Assembly: GCA_014983025.1 (NCBI GenBank)
Contig: JADCLP010000001.1
Span: forward strand, 1-64,000
Direction: 5' to 3'
DNA: 64,000 nucleotides
Source: Erythrobacteraceae bacterium E2-1 Yellow Sea
GTDB taxonomy: Bacteria > Pseudomonadota > Alphaproteobacteria > Sphingomonadales > Sphingomonadaceae
The position numbers were made by a program, and so were the translations under genes. Below, one piece after another: positions 9,482 to 18,542 of the stretch (the stretch's first letter is position 1; each line of letters starts with the position of its first letter). The notes beneath the pieces were generated by a model. The model searched no databases and was not told the DNA's origin. It saw only the letters and a program-made list of their open reading frames with translations.

Positions 9482-9556
9482 TGGCTGGGGTGGCAGGATT
9501 CGAACCTGCGCATGCCGGTACCAAAAACCGGTGCCTTACCGCTTGGCTACACCCCA
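9482..9556 (-). tRNA. tRNA-Gln (TTG anticodon)
   Basis: A 75-base cloverleaf on the minus strand with CCA encoded. The acceptor stem is TGGGGTG/CACCCCA, discriminator G, and the T-loop contains GGTTCGAATCC. The anticodon arm has a loop reading TTTTTGG with TTG at positions 34-36, decoding CAA and CAG by wobble. The identity is supported by the typical Gln acceptor pattern. Confidence 0.96.
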
Positions 9557-9645
9557 ACAGGCCCGCCATAGTGGCGGGGCGCCCCCTATAGCGCGGTCAT
9601 TGTGAAAGGGAAGGGGCAGTGTGCCCCCAAACACAAATTTACCGT

Positions 9646-10500
9646 TCAGAATGTCTTTCCTTCAAAATCGCTGGCGGAATGGCGTTCTTCCAGACGCGAG
9701 TTTTCATCACCCCAAGTGCGATTAACGATCCGCCCACGCTTCACGCCAGGACGTTCGGCAATCTCATGCACCCAGCGCCCGACATGTTCATACTCGTCAA
9801 TGGAAAGGAAAGTCTTGGCGTCATTGTAAATTGTGCCGAACACAAATGGGGCGAGCCAAGGGAAATTGGCGATATCGGCGATTGTGTATTCATCGCCTGC
9901 CAGAAAACGGTTTTGTGCCAGGCGCTGGTTCGCCACATCGAAAATGCGCTTGGTCTCCATGGAATATCGGTTGATGGGATATTCGTATTTCTCAGGCGCG
10001 TAGGCATAGAAATGGCCGAACCCGCCACCGATGAATGGCCCTGTGCCCACCTGCCAGAACAGCCAACTGAACGTTTCGGCGCGTGCGGCGGTTTCGGTGG
10101 GCAGGAAAGCTCCAAACTTTTCCGCCAGATGCATCAGGATTGCGCCAGATTCGAATATAGGGATTGGTTCTGGCCCGCTGCGATCAACCAGCGCCGGGAT
10201 CTTTGAATTGGGATTAATTTCGACAAAACCGCTGGTGAATTGGTCCAGATCTGAAATGCGGATAATCCATGCATCATATTCTGCATCCTGATGGCCGGCC
10301 TCCAACAGTTCTTCCAGCATGATGGTGGCCTTCACCCCATTGGGCGTGCCAAGCGAGTATAGTTGCAGAGGGTGTTCGCCCACGGGAAGCTCGCGTGTTT
10401 CGCGTGCACCTGCAGTCGGTCGATTAACACCAGTGAATTGTCCCGCTTCTTCATTGTCAAAAATCCACACTTTGGGCGGTGTGTAGGTTGTGTCTGCCAT
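9646..10500 (-). CDS. yghU: YghU-type glutathione S-transferase-like disulfide-bond oxidoreductase
   Basis: A 284-residue GST-fold protein of the Nu/YghU class. Seen: the characteristic N-terminus TPPKVWIFDNEEAGQFTGVN and FTGVNRPTAGAR, then PLQLYSLGTPNGVKATIMLEE, with Asn/Thr rather than Cys in the glutathione site, and NPNSKIPALVD. YghU enzymes reduce small disulfides using two bound glutathiones. The ATG at 10500 fits the conserved start; the longer frame to 10611 has no homology. It is divergent from the HTH-NAD synthetase gene across a 163-base gap holding a perfect palindrome. Confidence 0.9.
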   Translation of the reverse strand: MADTTYTPPKVWIFDNEEAGQFTGVNRPTAGARETRELPVGEHPLQLYSLGTPNGVKATIMLEELLEAGHQDAEYDAWIIRISDLDQFTSGFVEINPNSKIPALVDRSGPEPIPIFESGAILMHLAEKFGAFLPTETAARAETFSWLFWQVGTGPFIGGGFGHFYAYAPEKYEYPINRYSMETKRIFDVANQRLAQNRFLAGDEYTIADIANFPWLAPFVFGTIYNDAKTFLSIDEYEHVGRWVHEIAERPGVKRGRIVNRTWGDENSRLEERHSASDFEGKTF

Positions 10501-10636
10501 GGGGGATGTTCCTGATTTTGTCCTGTCACATGATATGTTCGTGAAATGGGGCGGTACGGTTACGCAAACAACCCTAGGTGACGCCCGAAACATGACAGTT
10601 TTGATTTGCAATCTGAAACCAAACTTGCTTGCACTT

Positions 10637-10655
10637 TGTATCCTTTAAGGATACA
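10637..10655. promoter_or_regulatory. perfect 19-bp palindrome, candidate operator
   Basis: TGTATCCTTTAAGGATACA is a perfect inverted repeat with 9-bp arms around one central base. It ends 9 bases before the ATG of the HTH-NAD synthetase gene. A -35-like TTGCTT (10625-10630) lies just upstream, so a bound protein would cover the -10 region. Since the downstream product begins with a helix-turn-helix domain, autoregulation is the simplest inference; direct proof is lacking. Confidence 0.6.
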
Positions 10656-10663
10656 TAAGGGCT

Positions 10664-12979
10664 ATGCATCTTGCTGGATATAAAATTCGCCAGTGGCGTG
10701 AAGCGCATGAGCCGCCACTTTCTGCAGAAGAATTTGGTGCGCGTTTTGGTGACCCTTGGCCCAGTCGTACAGTTTATGGCTGGGAATCTAAAGGAAAAAT
10801 TGCCCGGGCGCCTGTGCAAAAGAAGCTGGCGGAGCTGGGCATCTGCACGCCTGAGGATTGGCTGGAGCTGGCACCTAAAGGGGATACTGAAGGGGTGGGG
10901 GCAGTATCCTGCGACAGCGAAAATGCCCACCCATTCTACGATATACGACATCATGGCTTCATTCGAGTAGCGACATCCACTCCTCAGGTTCGCACTGCGG
11001 ATGTCACATTCAACGTCGATGGCATTTTGGCAGAGGCTGAGCGCGCGCATGATGCAGGCGTTGATCTGGTGGTGTTTCCTGAATTGTGTATAAGTTCCTA
11101 TGCGCTGGATGATTTGCATTTGCAGCATACGCTGCTGGATGCGGCAGAGGCGGGACTGGCGCGCATAGTCACCGCCAGCGCACGGATAGATCCCGTTCTG
11201 CTGGTGGGTGCACCGCTGCGCCATAATGGCCGCATATACAATTGTGCAGCCGTGGTGGCAGGCGGTCAATTACTAGGGGTGATCCCCAAAAGTTTCCTGC
11301 CCAATTACCGCGAATATTATGAAAAACGCTGGTTTGCGCATGGCCGCAATATCCAGGGGCAGACCATCAGCGTGACCGACAGCAAGGTGCCCTTTGGCAC
11401 CGATCTGATCTTTGCCGCGCGCAATCTGCCCAATTTCAAGTTGTTCGTCGAAATTTGCGAAGATTACTGGGCCCCCACGCCACCCTCCACCATGGGCGCG
11501 CTGGCTGGTGCGACTGTGGTGGCCAACCTTTCCGCATCCAACATCACCATCGGCAAATCGGATGAACGCCATCTACTCAGCCGGGCGCACTCCGCGCGTT
11601 CTGTCTGCGCCTATATCTACTCGGCCAGTGGACATGGTGAAAGCACAACGGACCTTGCCTGGGATGGGCAGGGTATGATCTATGAATTGGGCGATCTGCT
11701 GGCAGAAAGCGAGCGGTTCAGCTTGCATCCGGAATTGAGCATCGCCGATGTGGATGTGGCGCGTGTGGCGGCGGAACGTATGCGAATGCAGACCTTTAAT
11801 GATGCTGCAGAGCAGGCGGGGAGGCCTGAAGACAAATTCCGCACTGTCGAATTTGATCTTGTCACCAACGAAGGTGATCGGGGCCTGATCCGGCCTGTCG
11901 CGCGTTTCCCCTTCGTGCCCAATCGCCAACATAGGCTGGACGAGGATTGTTACGAAGCATTCAACATACAGGTTGATGGGTTGATGCGGCGGCTGGAGGC
12001 GACCCATGCGAAGAGCATGGTGATCGGCGTATCAGGTGGGCTGGATTCCACCCATGCGCTGATCGTGGCGGCCAAGTGTTGTGACCGGTTGGGCCTGCCG
12101 CGCAGCACCATTCGCGGTTACACCATGCCCGGCTTTGCCACATCAGATCACACCAAATCGAACGCGTGGAAGCTGATGCGCGCATTGGGCATCACGGCAG
12201 AAGAAATCGACATCCGCCCCGCTGCCACGCGCATGCTGGAAGATATGCAGCACCCCTTTGCCGATGGGGAGCCGGTACATGATGTGACCTTTGAAAATGT
12301 GCAGGCAGGATTGCGGACGGATTATCTGTTCCGGCTGGCTGGCCACCATTCAGGTTTTGTGATCGGCACAGGCGATTTGAGCGAGCTGGCACTGGGCTGG
12401 TGCACCTATGGCGTGGGTGACCAGATGAGCCATTATGCGGTCAATTCGGGCGTCCCCAAGACATTGATCCAATATTTGATCCGCTGGGCGGTAGGGACTG
12501 AGCAGTTTGACCCTGAAACCGATGATGTGCTGCTGTCCATCCTCGATACGGAAATTTCGCCCGAACTGGTGCCGGCAGGCGATGATGGCGAAATCCAGAG
12601 TACGGAAAGCATCATTGGGCCGTATGAACTGAATGATTTCTTCATCCACCACACTATCCGTTGGGGGCAACATCCCAGCAAGATTGCCTTTCTGGCATGG
12701 CATGCGTGGAAGGATGCACGTGCAGGGGTGTGGCCGGCGGGTTTCCCGGAAGAGAAGAAGAATGAATATGATCTGGTAACGATCCGGCATTGGCTGGAAA
12801 AATTCATCCGTCGCTTCTTTGCCTTCAGCCAATTCAAGCGCAGCGCGATCCCCAACGGGCCCAAGGTCAGCGCAGGCGGGGCGCTCAGCCCACGTGGGGA
12901 TTGGCGCGCACCATCTGACGCGGTGGCCGATGTGTGGCTGCAAGAATTGCGTAAGGGATTGCCTGAATTGCAGGTTTGA
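10664..12979 (+). CDS. nadE: glutamine-dependent NAD synthetase with N-terminal helix-turn-helix domain
   Basis: An unbroken 771-codon frame. Residues 1 to about 75 form a small XRE/HTH-like domain (GYKIRQWREAHEPPLSAEEF, then DPWPSRTVYGWESKGK). From HPFYDIRHHGFIRV (89 on) it is a complete NadE: nitrilase-type glutaminase with Glu140, Lys209 and Cys265 (VEICEDYW), then the synthetase with the ATP-pyrophosphatase loop SGGLDS at 457-462. NadE makes NAD from deamido-NAD, ATP and glutamine. Usual length is about 680-690; a GTG at 10895 would give a 694-residue NadE alone, but it lacks a well-spaced RBS. So this is either a true fusion or an HTH gene whose stop was lost. The divergent yghU and the palindrome upstream complete the locus. 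Confidence 0.9.
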   Translation: MHLAGYKIRQWREAHEPPLSAEEFGARFGDPWPSRTVYGWESKGKIARAPVQKKLAELGICTPEDWLELAPKGDTEGVGAVSCDSENAHPFYDIRHHGFIRVATSTPQVRTADVTFNVDGILAEAERAHDAGVDLVVFPELCISSYALDDLHLQHTLLDAAEAGLARIVTASARIDPVLLVGAPLRHNGRIYNCAAVVAGGQLLGVIPKSFLPNYREYYEKRWFAHGRNIQGQTISVTDSKVPFGTDLIFAARNLPNFKLFVEICEDYWAPTPPSTMGALAGATVVANLSASNITIGKSDERHLLSRAHSARSVCAYIYSASGHGESTTDLAWDGQGMIYELGDLLAESERFSLHPELSIADVDVARVAAERMRMQTFNDAAEQAGRPEDKFRTVEFDLVTNEGDRGLIRPVARFPFVPNRQHRLDEDCYEAFNIQVDGLMRRLEATHAKSMVIGVSGGLDSTHALIVAAKCCDRLGLPRSTIRGYTMPGFATSDHTKSNAWKLMRALGITAEEIDIRPAATRMLEDMQHPFADGEPVHDVTFENVQAGLRTDYLFRLAGHHSGFVIGTGDLSELALGWCTYGVGDQMSHYAVNSGVPKTLIQYLIRWAVGTEQFDPETDDVLLSILDTEISPELVPAGDDGEIQSTESIIGPYELNDFFIHHTIRWGQHPSKIAFLAWHAWKDARAGVWPAGFPEEKKNEYDLVTIRHWLEKFIRRFFAFSQFKRSAIPNGPKVSAGGALSPRGDWRAPSDAVADVWLQELRKGLPELQV

Positions 12980-12993
12980 CGGCACTAGGCTGC

Positions 12994-13881
12994 ATGAACT
13001 TGCGCACCCTCCTGATTCTGTTGCTTTGCAATATTGTGTGGGCGCTGAATATTGTCGTCAGCAAGATTGTGGTTGGCGACCTGGCTGTGCCGCCACTTTT
13101 CTATGCCTGCGCACGCTCTGGTATGGTTGCACTGGCACTCATATTCCTCCTTCGGCCCCTGCCGCGCCAGCTTGGCAAGGTTTTCTGGGTCGGTCTCGCC
13201 ATTGGCGGGGGGTCATTTGCCTTGTTGTTTGTTGGGCTTCAGACAGCTTCCCCTTCAACTGCGGGTGTAATCAACCTGCTCAGTGCTCCAGTGACAGTGT
13301 TGTTTGCCATGGTTTTCTTGGGAGAAAGGGTGCGCTGGCGGCGGGGGCTGGGCATTTTCCTGACACTGGTCGGTGTTTTCATCGCAACAGGATCACCTTC
13401 AGGGATTAGTGGCGGGATCGGCGTTGCCTATCTGCTTGCTGCAGCAGTATTTGGGGCGCTTGGTGCAGTGTTTTTCAAGCAGATCGAGATTGATGCACGC
13501 GCGATGCTGGCATGGTCAGGCTTGGCTTCTGTTGTTGTTCTGGCGCCATTGTCATTTCTATTGGAACAGCACCAGTTCGATGCAGTGATGGCAGCACCAA
13601 TGGAATTCACGGCTGCACTGTTATTCGCCAGCATTGTGGTTTCAGTGGGTGCACACACTGCATATTACCGCGTATTGCAGCAAAACGATGCCAATCTTGT
13701 GGTTCCATTGACGTTATTGACCCCATTGATGACAATCGGTTTTGGTGCATGGATTACCAATGATCCAATCGGCTGGCAGCTGATCTTGGGCGGTGCTTTG
13801 GCCATAATTGGTGTGGCGATCATTGTGCTGCGACCGAGCAGCAATATCTTCAAACCGCTGCTGGTGCGTTCCCGCTTGTAA
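12994..13881 (+). CDS. EamA/DMT-superfamily membrane transporter
   Basis: A 295-residue hydrophobic protein with about ten transmembrane segments arranged as two EamA repeats (roughly 1-140 and 150-290), the usual drug/metabolite transporter layout. It begins MNLRTLLILLLCNIVWALNIV. The frame is open from a TTG at 12976 that overlaps the nadE stop, but the ATG at 12994 starts immediately before the first membrane segment. Substrate unknown; DMT members export amino acids, metabolites or drugs. It may be co-transcribed with nadE. Confidence 0.85.
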   Translation: MNLRTLLILLLCNIVWALNIVVSKIVVGDLAVPPLFYACARSGMVALALIFLLRPLPRQLGKVFWVGLAIGGGSFALLFVGLQTASPSTAGVINLLSAPVTVLFAMVFLGERVRWRRGLGIFLTLVGVFIATGSPSGISGGIGVAYLLAAAVFGALGAVFFKQIEIDARAMLAWSGLASVVVLAPLSFLLEQHQFDAVMAAPMEFTAALLFASIVVSVGAHTAYYRVLQQNDANLVVPLTLLTPLMTIGFGAWITNDPIGWQLILGGALAIIGVAIIVLRPSSNIFKPLLVRSRL

Positions 13882-13980
13882 TTGCCTAGCTAGATGCGGC
13901 TTGCATAATCGATGTCGTGCGTTAGCGTCGCATGGCATGTGGTCGTTCACATATCCGGCATAACTGGGCCTGGGGGGCAG

Positions 13981-15303
13981 ATGGCCACACTATCCGAAAG
14001 CGGAATTTTGATCCTTTCGCAAAGCCGGCCTTTGCGGTTGTTCACGCTGTTCATCCTTTATGTTGGACAGGGACTGCCCATTGGTCTGACATGGTTTGCC
14101 ATTCCTGCATGGATGGCAGCGCGTGGAGCGTCAGCTCAGGATGTCGGGACCGTACTGGCGATGACAGCGCTGCCCTGGTCGCTGAAGCTGGTCAATGGCT
14201 TTCTGATGGATCGGTATACTTACCTGCCCATGGGTCGCCGGCGGATCTGGCTGCTGGGCGCGCAGGCGGTGATGATATTGGTTCTCCTGACCGGTGTTGC
14301 TGTGGATCCTTCTGTCACGGACATTACCATGCTTGGCCTGATCGGTTTTTGCCTCAATTCAGCCACCACGTTTCAAGACGTGGCGGTGGACGGGCTGGCC
14401 GTGGACATCATGGAGGAGGAGGAACGCGCGCGTGGCAGTGGGATGATGTTTGGTGGGCAAGCGATTGGTATTGCCTCTGCCACTGCGTTGAGCGGGGCGG
14501 TGATTGGGGTATGGGGCGTGCAAGCCGCCTATCTGATCATCGCAACGCTGGTTGGGTTGCTTAGCCTCTACATCGTCTCTTTTCGGGAGCGAGAAGGGGA
14601 AAAACGCCTGTTCTGGAGTTCTGGCGCGCCGCATCCACGTAATCTGGATATTCAGGTTGGGGCTTGGTGGCCCATACTGAAGTCAACATTCAAATCCTTT
14701 ACACGTTTGCAAAGTGCTTTGTGGCTGCCGGTCATCTTTGGGCGTGGCGTTCTTTTCGGCTCCCTGACCGGTGCAACCCCGCTGATTGGCACGCAATATC
14801 TGGGTTGGGATGAAGCCCAGATTTCATCGCTGACTGCAGCAGCTGGTATTATCGCAGGCGTGCTGGCTCTGACATTGGGTGGCTGGCTGGGGGACAGGAT
14901 CGGTTCAAAGAAAAGCGCGATCCTGTGGCTGGCGCTGCAACTCACAATGGTCACGGCCATGTATAATGCCCATGGGCTGTGGGGGGATGATCGCCTTTTC
15001 CTGGCCTTTGTATATGCTTGGATCACGCTGGACCTGCTTTTGACGGTTGCCGTTCTGCCCATTTCCATGCGGCTGTGTGACCCGCGCGTCGCAGCTACGC
15101 AGTTTACCATTTATATGGCCGTTGCCAATTTCGGGATTTCCTTTGGTGCTTTCATGCTGGGCCGGGTGGACAGCATAGGCGGCCTGCCATCTATTTTCCT
15201 GGTCGTGGGAGCTGCATTGCTCGTATCGCTGACACTGATGTTGACGGTAAATTTTCCGCGCCGTGCGCCGCTTGTTCAACCTGGTGTTGCTGGGCTGGAC
15301 TGA
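13981..15303 (+). CDS. MFS transporter, AmpG/PAT-like
   Basis: A 440-residue major facilitator protein with about 12 membrane segments. The first segment LFTLFILYVGQGLPIGLTWFA and the loop DRYTYLPMGRRRIWLLGAQ resemble AmpG/acetyl-CoA transporter-like (PAT) members; AmpG imports muropeptides, but the substrate here is not established. The ATG at 13981 is preferred over upstream starts because hydrophobic homology begins soon after. It is convergent with the GST gene, and the two coding regions overlap by 28 bases at their 3' ends. Confidence 0.8.
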   Translation: MATLSESGILILSQSRPLRLFTLFILYVGQGLPIGLTWFAIPAWMAARGASAQDVGTVLAMTALPWSLKLVNGFLMDRYTYLPMGRRRIWLLGAQAVMILVLLTGVAVDPSVTDITMLGLIGFCLNSATTFQDVAVDGLAVDIMEEEERARGSGMMFGGQAIGIASATALSGAVIGVWGVQAAYLIIATLVGLLSLYIVSFREREGEKRLFWSSGAPHPRNLDIQVGAWWPILKSTFKSFTRLQSALWLPVIFGRGVLFGSLTGATPLIGTQYLGWDEAQISSLTAAAGIIAGVLALTLGGWLGDRIGSKKSAILWLALQLTMVTAMYNAHGLWGDDRLFLAFVYAWITLDLLLTVAVLPISMRLCDPRVAATQFTIYMAVANFGISFGAFMLGRVDSIGGLPSIFLVVGAALLVSLTLMLTVNFPRRAPLVQPGVAGLD

Positions 15304-15923
15304 AACAGGGTTGGCGGATTACCCGCTTTCCAGGGCGTGAACTTTTCCATGATCGCCGTGAAGATGGGCGACGCAAGGTGCCCAGACAGCCATTTGCGCA
15401 GATGCGGGATCGGCTGGGCATCGAACCATTCACGGTCATGATTGGCAAATTGGCGGATAAAGGGAAAGCTGGCCATATCAGCCAGAGTACGGGCGGGCCC
15501 GCACAAGAAGGATTGCGATGTAAGCCGCGCGTCCCACTCGGCCAGAATATCCATCGCAGCGGTGCGGTATTCCAGCGGATCCGTATCATGGCGGGTATAA
15601 TATTTGTAGCGATCAAGGTGATGCTTGAACGGGCAATCCAGCTGATCGAACAAGGCCGTGTCATCGCCCGAGAGCCAATTTTCGGGATCATTGCAGCGCA
15701 GCGCCCAGCGCATGATAGCCAGACTTTCATCAACCACTATGCCATCGGGCAGCACCAGCACAGGCACGGTTCCCTTGGGCGATGCGGTCAGCATTTCTTC
15801 CGGCTTGTTCGCCAGCTTTACCTCGCGCAATTCGCATGCCGTGCCGCTGATCCACAGCGCCATGCGCGCGCGCATGGCATAGGGGCAGCGACGGAAAGAA
15901 TATAGGATCGGTAGCCCGCTCAT
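15276..15923 (-). CDS. glutathione S-transferase family protein
   Basis: A 215-residue GST. The thioredoxin-like N-terminal domain (1-80) contains [14 protein letters not shown] with a redox-type CPYA, and the cis-Pro region [13 protein letters not shown] followed by DESLAIMRW. The helical C-terminal domain follows. The CPYA motif suggests a glutaredoxin-like or omega-class activity rather than classical conjugation. Its ATG overlaps the trhO stop by 4 bases (ATGA), so it is coupled to trhO. Its 3' end overlaps the convergent MFS gene by 28 bases. Confidence 0.85.
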   Translation of the reverse strand: MSGLPILYSFRRCPYAMRARMALWISGTACELREVKLANKPEEMLTASPKGTVPVLVLPDGIVVDESLAIMRWALRCNDPENWLSGDDTALFDQLDCPFKHHLDRYKYYTRHDTDPLEYRTAAMDILAEWDARLTSQSFLCGPARTLADMASFPFIRQFANHDREWFDAQPIPHLRKWLSGHLASPIFTAIMEKFTPWKAGNPPTLFQSSPATPG

Positions 15924-16861
15924 CCCTCTGCCAGCGGGCGCTGACCAACATGCTGTTCACCCCGCTTGCGCGCTAGTTCCGCCTGTTTCTGCCGTTCGGC
16001 ATAGCGGGCGCGCTGGGCATCATCCTTTTCATCGATGCAATGCGGGCAGCTCACGCCTTCGACATAGTCTGCAGAGGCGCGATCATCCTCGCTTACCGGG
16101 CGGCGGCAGGCACGGCAAAGAGTCAGAGTACCGACTTCCAGCCCGTGCCCGACGGAAACACGTTCATCGAACACAAAACATTCGCCATCCCACAGGCTTT
16201 CATCCTGCGGAACTTCTTCCAGATATTTCAGAATGCCGCCCTTGAGGTGATACACCTCATCGATCCCTTCGGAACGCAGGAAGCTGGTCGATTTTTCGCA
16301 GCGGATGCCGCCGGTGCAGAACATGGCGACTTTCTTCTTGCCTTCGACCAGTTCATCGCGGTGGCTGCGGAACCATTCGGGAAAATCGCGGAAGGCCGCA
16401 GTTTCAGGATCGATAGCACCACGGAAGGTGCCGATCGCAACCTCATAATCATTGCGCGTGTCGATCACCACTGTGTCAGGATCAGAAATCAGCGCGTTCC
16501 AATCATGCGGATCGACATAATGGCCGACGCTCAGCAGAGGATCGATATCAGGTTCACCCATGGTCACGATTTCGCGCTTCAGCCGCACCTTCATGCGGTT
16601 GAACGGCATGGTGTCTGCGTGGGAGAATTTGACATCCAGCCCAGAACAGCCGGGCAGGGCGCGGATATGCGCAATCACCTGCGTCAGCGCATTTTCGCCG
16701 CCAGCAATCGTGCCGTTGATCCCTTCATGTGCGATCAGCAGCGTGCCCATGGTGCCGACTTCGCGGCACAGCGCAAGCAAGGGCTCTCGTAAAGATGCAG
16801 GGTCTTCAAATGGGGCGAACTGGTACAGCGCCGTAACGGTGACGGGCGACGTTTCACTCAT
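15920..16861 (-). CDS. trhO: tRNA uridine(34) hydroxylase TrhO (rhodanese family)
   Basis: A 313-residue protein. The N-terminal UPF0176-type domain (1-100) has [10 protein letters not shown], a central rhodanese domain has the active Cys182 in [13 protein letters not shown], and a C-terminal cysteine cluster CRACRRP...CPHC (CxxC x2) is followed by a basic tail. TrhO performs O2-dependent hydroxylation of U34 in certain tRNAs using prephenate-independent chemistry. It is followed by a GST with a 4-base overlap and lies just downstream of ilvE. Confidence 0.93.
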   Translation of the reverse strand: MSETSPVTVTALYQFAPFEDPASLREPLLALCREVGTMGTLLIAHEGINGTIAGGENALTQVIAHIRALPGCSGLDVKFSHADTMPFNRMKVRLKREIVTMGEPDIDPLLSVGHYVDPHDWNALISDPDTVVIDTRNDYEVAIGTFRGAIDPETAAFRDFPEWFRSHRDELVEGKKKVAMFCTGGIRCEKSTSFLRSEGIDEVYHLKGGILKYLEEVPQDESLWDGECFVFDERVSVGHGLEVGTLTLCRACRRPVSEDDRASADYVEGVSCPHCIDEKDDAQRARYAERQKQAELARKRGEQHVGQRPLAEG

Positions 16862-16865
16862 CTGA

Positions 16866-17945
16866 TCAATCCAGTTTCATCACCCAGCCATGGGTGTCTT
16901 CAACCGCACCCTTCTGGATACCGACCAGCTTTTCGCGGATTTTCATGGTCAGTTGGCCGGGGCCACCACTGCCGATTTCGAACTCGCCAGCGGGTCCGGA
17001 AACCTTGCCAACGGGCGTCACAACCGCCGCCGTGCCACAAGCCATGGTTTCGATGAGGCGACCGCTCCTGGCATCTTCACGCCATTGGTCGATCGAATAT
17101 TTCTCTTCCGAAACTTCCAGTCCCTGTTCGCGCAGCAGGGTAATCAGGCTGTTGCGGGTGATGCCGGGCAGGATAGTGCCGCCCAGCGGGGGGGTGATCA
17201 CGCGGCCATCATCAAAGACGAAGAAGAGGTTCATACCACCCAGTTCCTCAACCCATTTGTGTTCGGCAGCATCCAGGAACAGCACCTGATCATGCCCCAT
17301 GGCAAAGGCTTGGCCCGTGGGCACCAGGCTGGCGGCGTAATTGCCGCCGCATTTCGCCTCACCCGTGCCCCCGGGGGCCGCGCGGGTATAATCCGAAATC
17401 CAGATGCTGACGGCTTTCGCGCCACTCTTGAAGTAATTGCCTGCCGGGCTGGCGATCACCAGGAATTTATACTGTTTGGCCGGTCGTACGCCCAAAAACG
17501 GCTCAGTCGCGATCATGAAGGGGCGCAGATAGAGAGCACCGCCTTCAACCGTGGGGAACCAATCCTTGTCTGTCCGTACCAGTTCCTTGACTGACTGGAT
17601 GAACAATTCTTCCGGCAGATGGGGCATGGCCAGGCGATCCGCTGAGGCGTTGAGTCGCCGCGCATTGGCCTCTGGCCGGAAGAATGCGATGCTGCCATCA
17701 ACCTGTTTATAGGCCTTCAGACCTTCAAAGATTTCCTGCGCGTAATGTAACACACTGGCTGCAGGATCGAGCATCAGCGGTTCGCGCGGGCCGATCTTGG
17801 CTGAGTACCAACCGCCCTTCGCTTCATCATAATCAATCGTGACCATATGGTCGGAAAACAACGTTCCGAAACCGGGATTGGCAAGTGCTGCATCGCGTTC
17901 TGCGGTGGGCATTGGGGCGGAATGGGGGATGCGTTCAAATTTCAT
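16866..17945 (-). CDS. ilvE: branched-chain amino acid aminotransferase IlvE
   Basis: A 359-residue fold-type IV PLP enzyme of the eukaryote/actinobacterial-like long class. Seen: [41 protein letters not shown], the Lys region [30 protein letters not shown] and [11 protein letters not shown]. It makes leucine, isoleucine and valine from their keto acids with glutamate. The ATG at 17945 matches the usual MKFERI-type start, although the frame is open to 18077. It is separated from the other ilv/leu genes (55-62 kb) and lies directly after the 6S RNA locus. Confidence 0.94.
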   Translation of the reverse strand: MKFERIPHSAPMPTAERDAALANPGFGTLFSDHMVTIDYDEAKGGWYSAKIGPREPLMLDPAASVLHYAQEIFEGLKAYKQVDGSIAFFRPEANARRLNASADRLAMPHLPEELFIQSVKELVRTDKDWFPTVEGGALYLRPFMIATEPFLGVRPAKQYKFLVIASPAGNYFKSGAKAVSIWISDYTRAAPGGTGEAKCGGNYAASLVPTGQAFAMGHDQVLFLDAAEHKWVEELGGMNLFFVFDDGRVITPPLGGTILPGITRNSLITLLREQGLEVSEEKYSIDQWREDARSGRLIETMACGTAAVVTPVGKVSGPAGEFEIGSGGPGQLTMKIREKLVGIQKGAVEDTHGWVMKLD

Positions 17946-17985
17946 GCGTGCGCGCGTAATGCGCTGCAGCGATTTGGGCAAGGCC

Positions 17986-18006
17986 AAGCTGCATTCTTTG
18001 CAGCTT
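17986..18006 (-). other. perfect 8-bp stem-loop in the ilvE 5' region
   Basis: AAGCTGCA/TGCAGCTT with a 5-base loop lies about 40 bases before the ilvE ATG. No T-run follows on either strand, so it is not a normal terminator. It may structure the ilvE leader or the end of a transcript from the zapA-6S locus. Confidence 0.4.
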
Positions 18007-18065
18007 GAGCCGAGAAAAATAGCGAAGTGGCGGAACCACCATGGGTCGTTTGCCCTAGAAATCCT

Positions 18066-18083
18066 CTGACGCCTCAACGTCAG
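18066..18083 (-). terminator. hairpin at the presumed 3' end of 6S RNA
   Basis: On the minus strand CTGACG-ttgagg-CGTCAG forms a 6-bp stem and is followed by AGGATTTCTAG, a modest T-rich tail. Its place after the conserved 6S-like elements suggests that it ends that transcript. The weak tail keeps confidence moderate. Confidence 0.45.
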
Positions 18084-18205
18084 GTGGGCGCCGTATGCCC
18101 CAAACCCCAGGACGAACCAGTGGATCGGGGCAGGGACAGCTCCCGTGGATTGCTTATAGCCTCAGGGATATTCAAACAGCTCGTGCCGGGCAGTCCCGCC
18201 GCTGC
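18080..18205 (-). ncRNA. ssrS: 6S RNA (SsrS), candidate
   Basis: The non-coding stretch directly downstream of zapA, the usual place of 6S RNA in proteobacteria. It holds two elements resembling conserved 6S strands: TATCCCTGAGGCTATAAGC, compared with the E. coli 5' bubble strand CCCTGAG-C-ATA, and GGTTCGTCCTGGGG, compared with the GGTCCGTCC-GAG 3' strand. 6S RNA binds housekeeping RNA polymerase by mimicking an open promoter. The closing stem is not fully convincing by eye, so the ends are approximate. Confidence 0.65.
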
Positions 18206-18209
18206 CTAT

Positions 18210-18542
18210 TTAGGATGCGCGCGCCTTGCTCTCAAGCGTGTCTGCACAATTTTCCAGCAATTGCGCCACATATTCGAGCCGAGGGGCAAGCACGGCTTCA
18301 TCCACTAGCCCGGCTTGCGACGGCGCGGGGGAGGAAAGTTTCCGTTGCGCCTCATCCAGCTCATCCGCCAGGAACAACGCCGCAAACAGCATGTTCTGCA
18401 CATCGCTGACGCCGGGTTGCGCATCCATTGCCGCCAGCTTGGCATCGATCATCTTGCCCAATTTGACCAGATGCGTTTCTTCGCCATCGCCGCAGGCAAT
18501 CATATAGGTCTTGCCGCCAATATGCAGTGCGACCTCGCTCAT
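18210..18542 (-). CDS. zapA: cell division protein ZapA
   Basis: A 110-residue protein with the ZapA N-terminal beta-hairpin VALHIGGKTYMIACGDGEETHLVKLGKMID and a C-terminal coiled-coil helix (about 45-105). ZapA bundles FtsZ filaments and stabilises the Z ring at midcell. It overlaps the upstream small gene by 4 bases (ATGA), and the 6S RNA candidate follows. This zapA-6S order is widespread and supports both calls. Confidence 0.9.
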   Translation of the reverse strand: MSEVALHIGGKTYMIACGDGEETHLVKLGKMIDAKLAAMDAQPGVSDVQNMLFAALFLADELDEAQRKLSSPAPSQAGLVDEAVLAPRLEYVAQLLENCADTLESKARAS

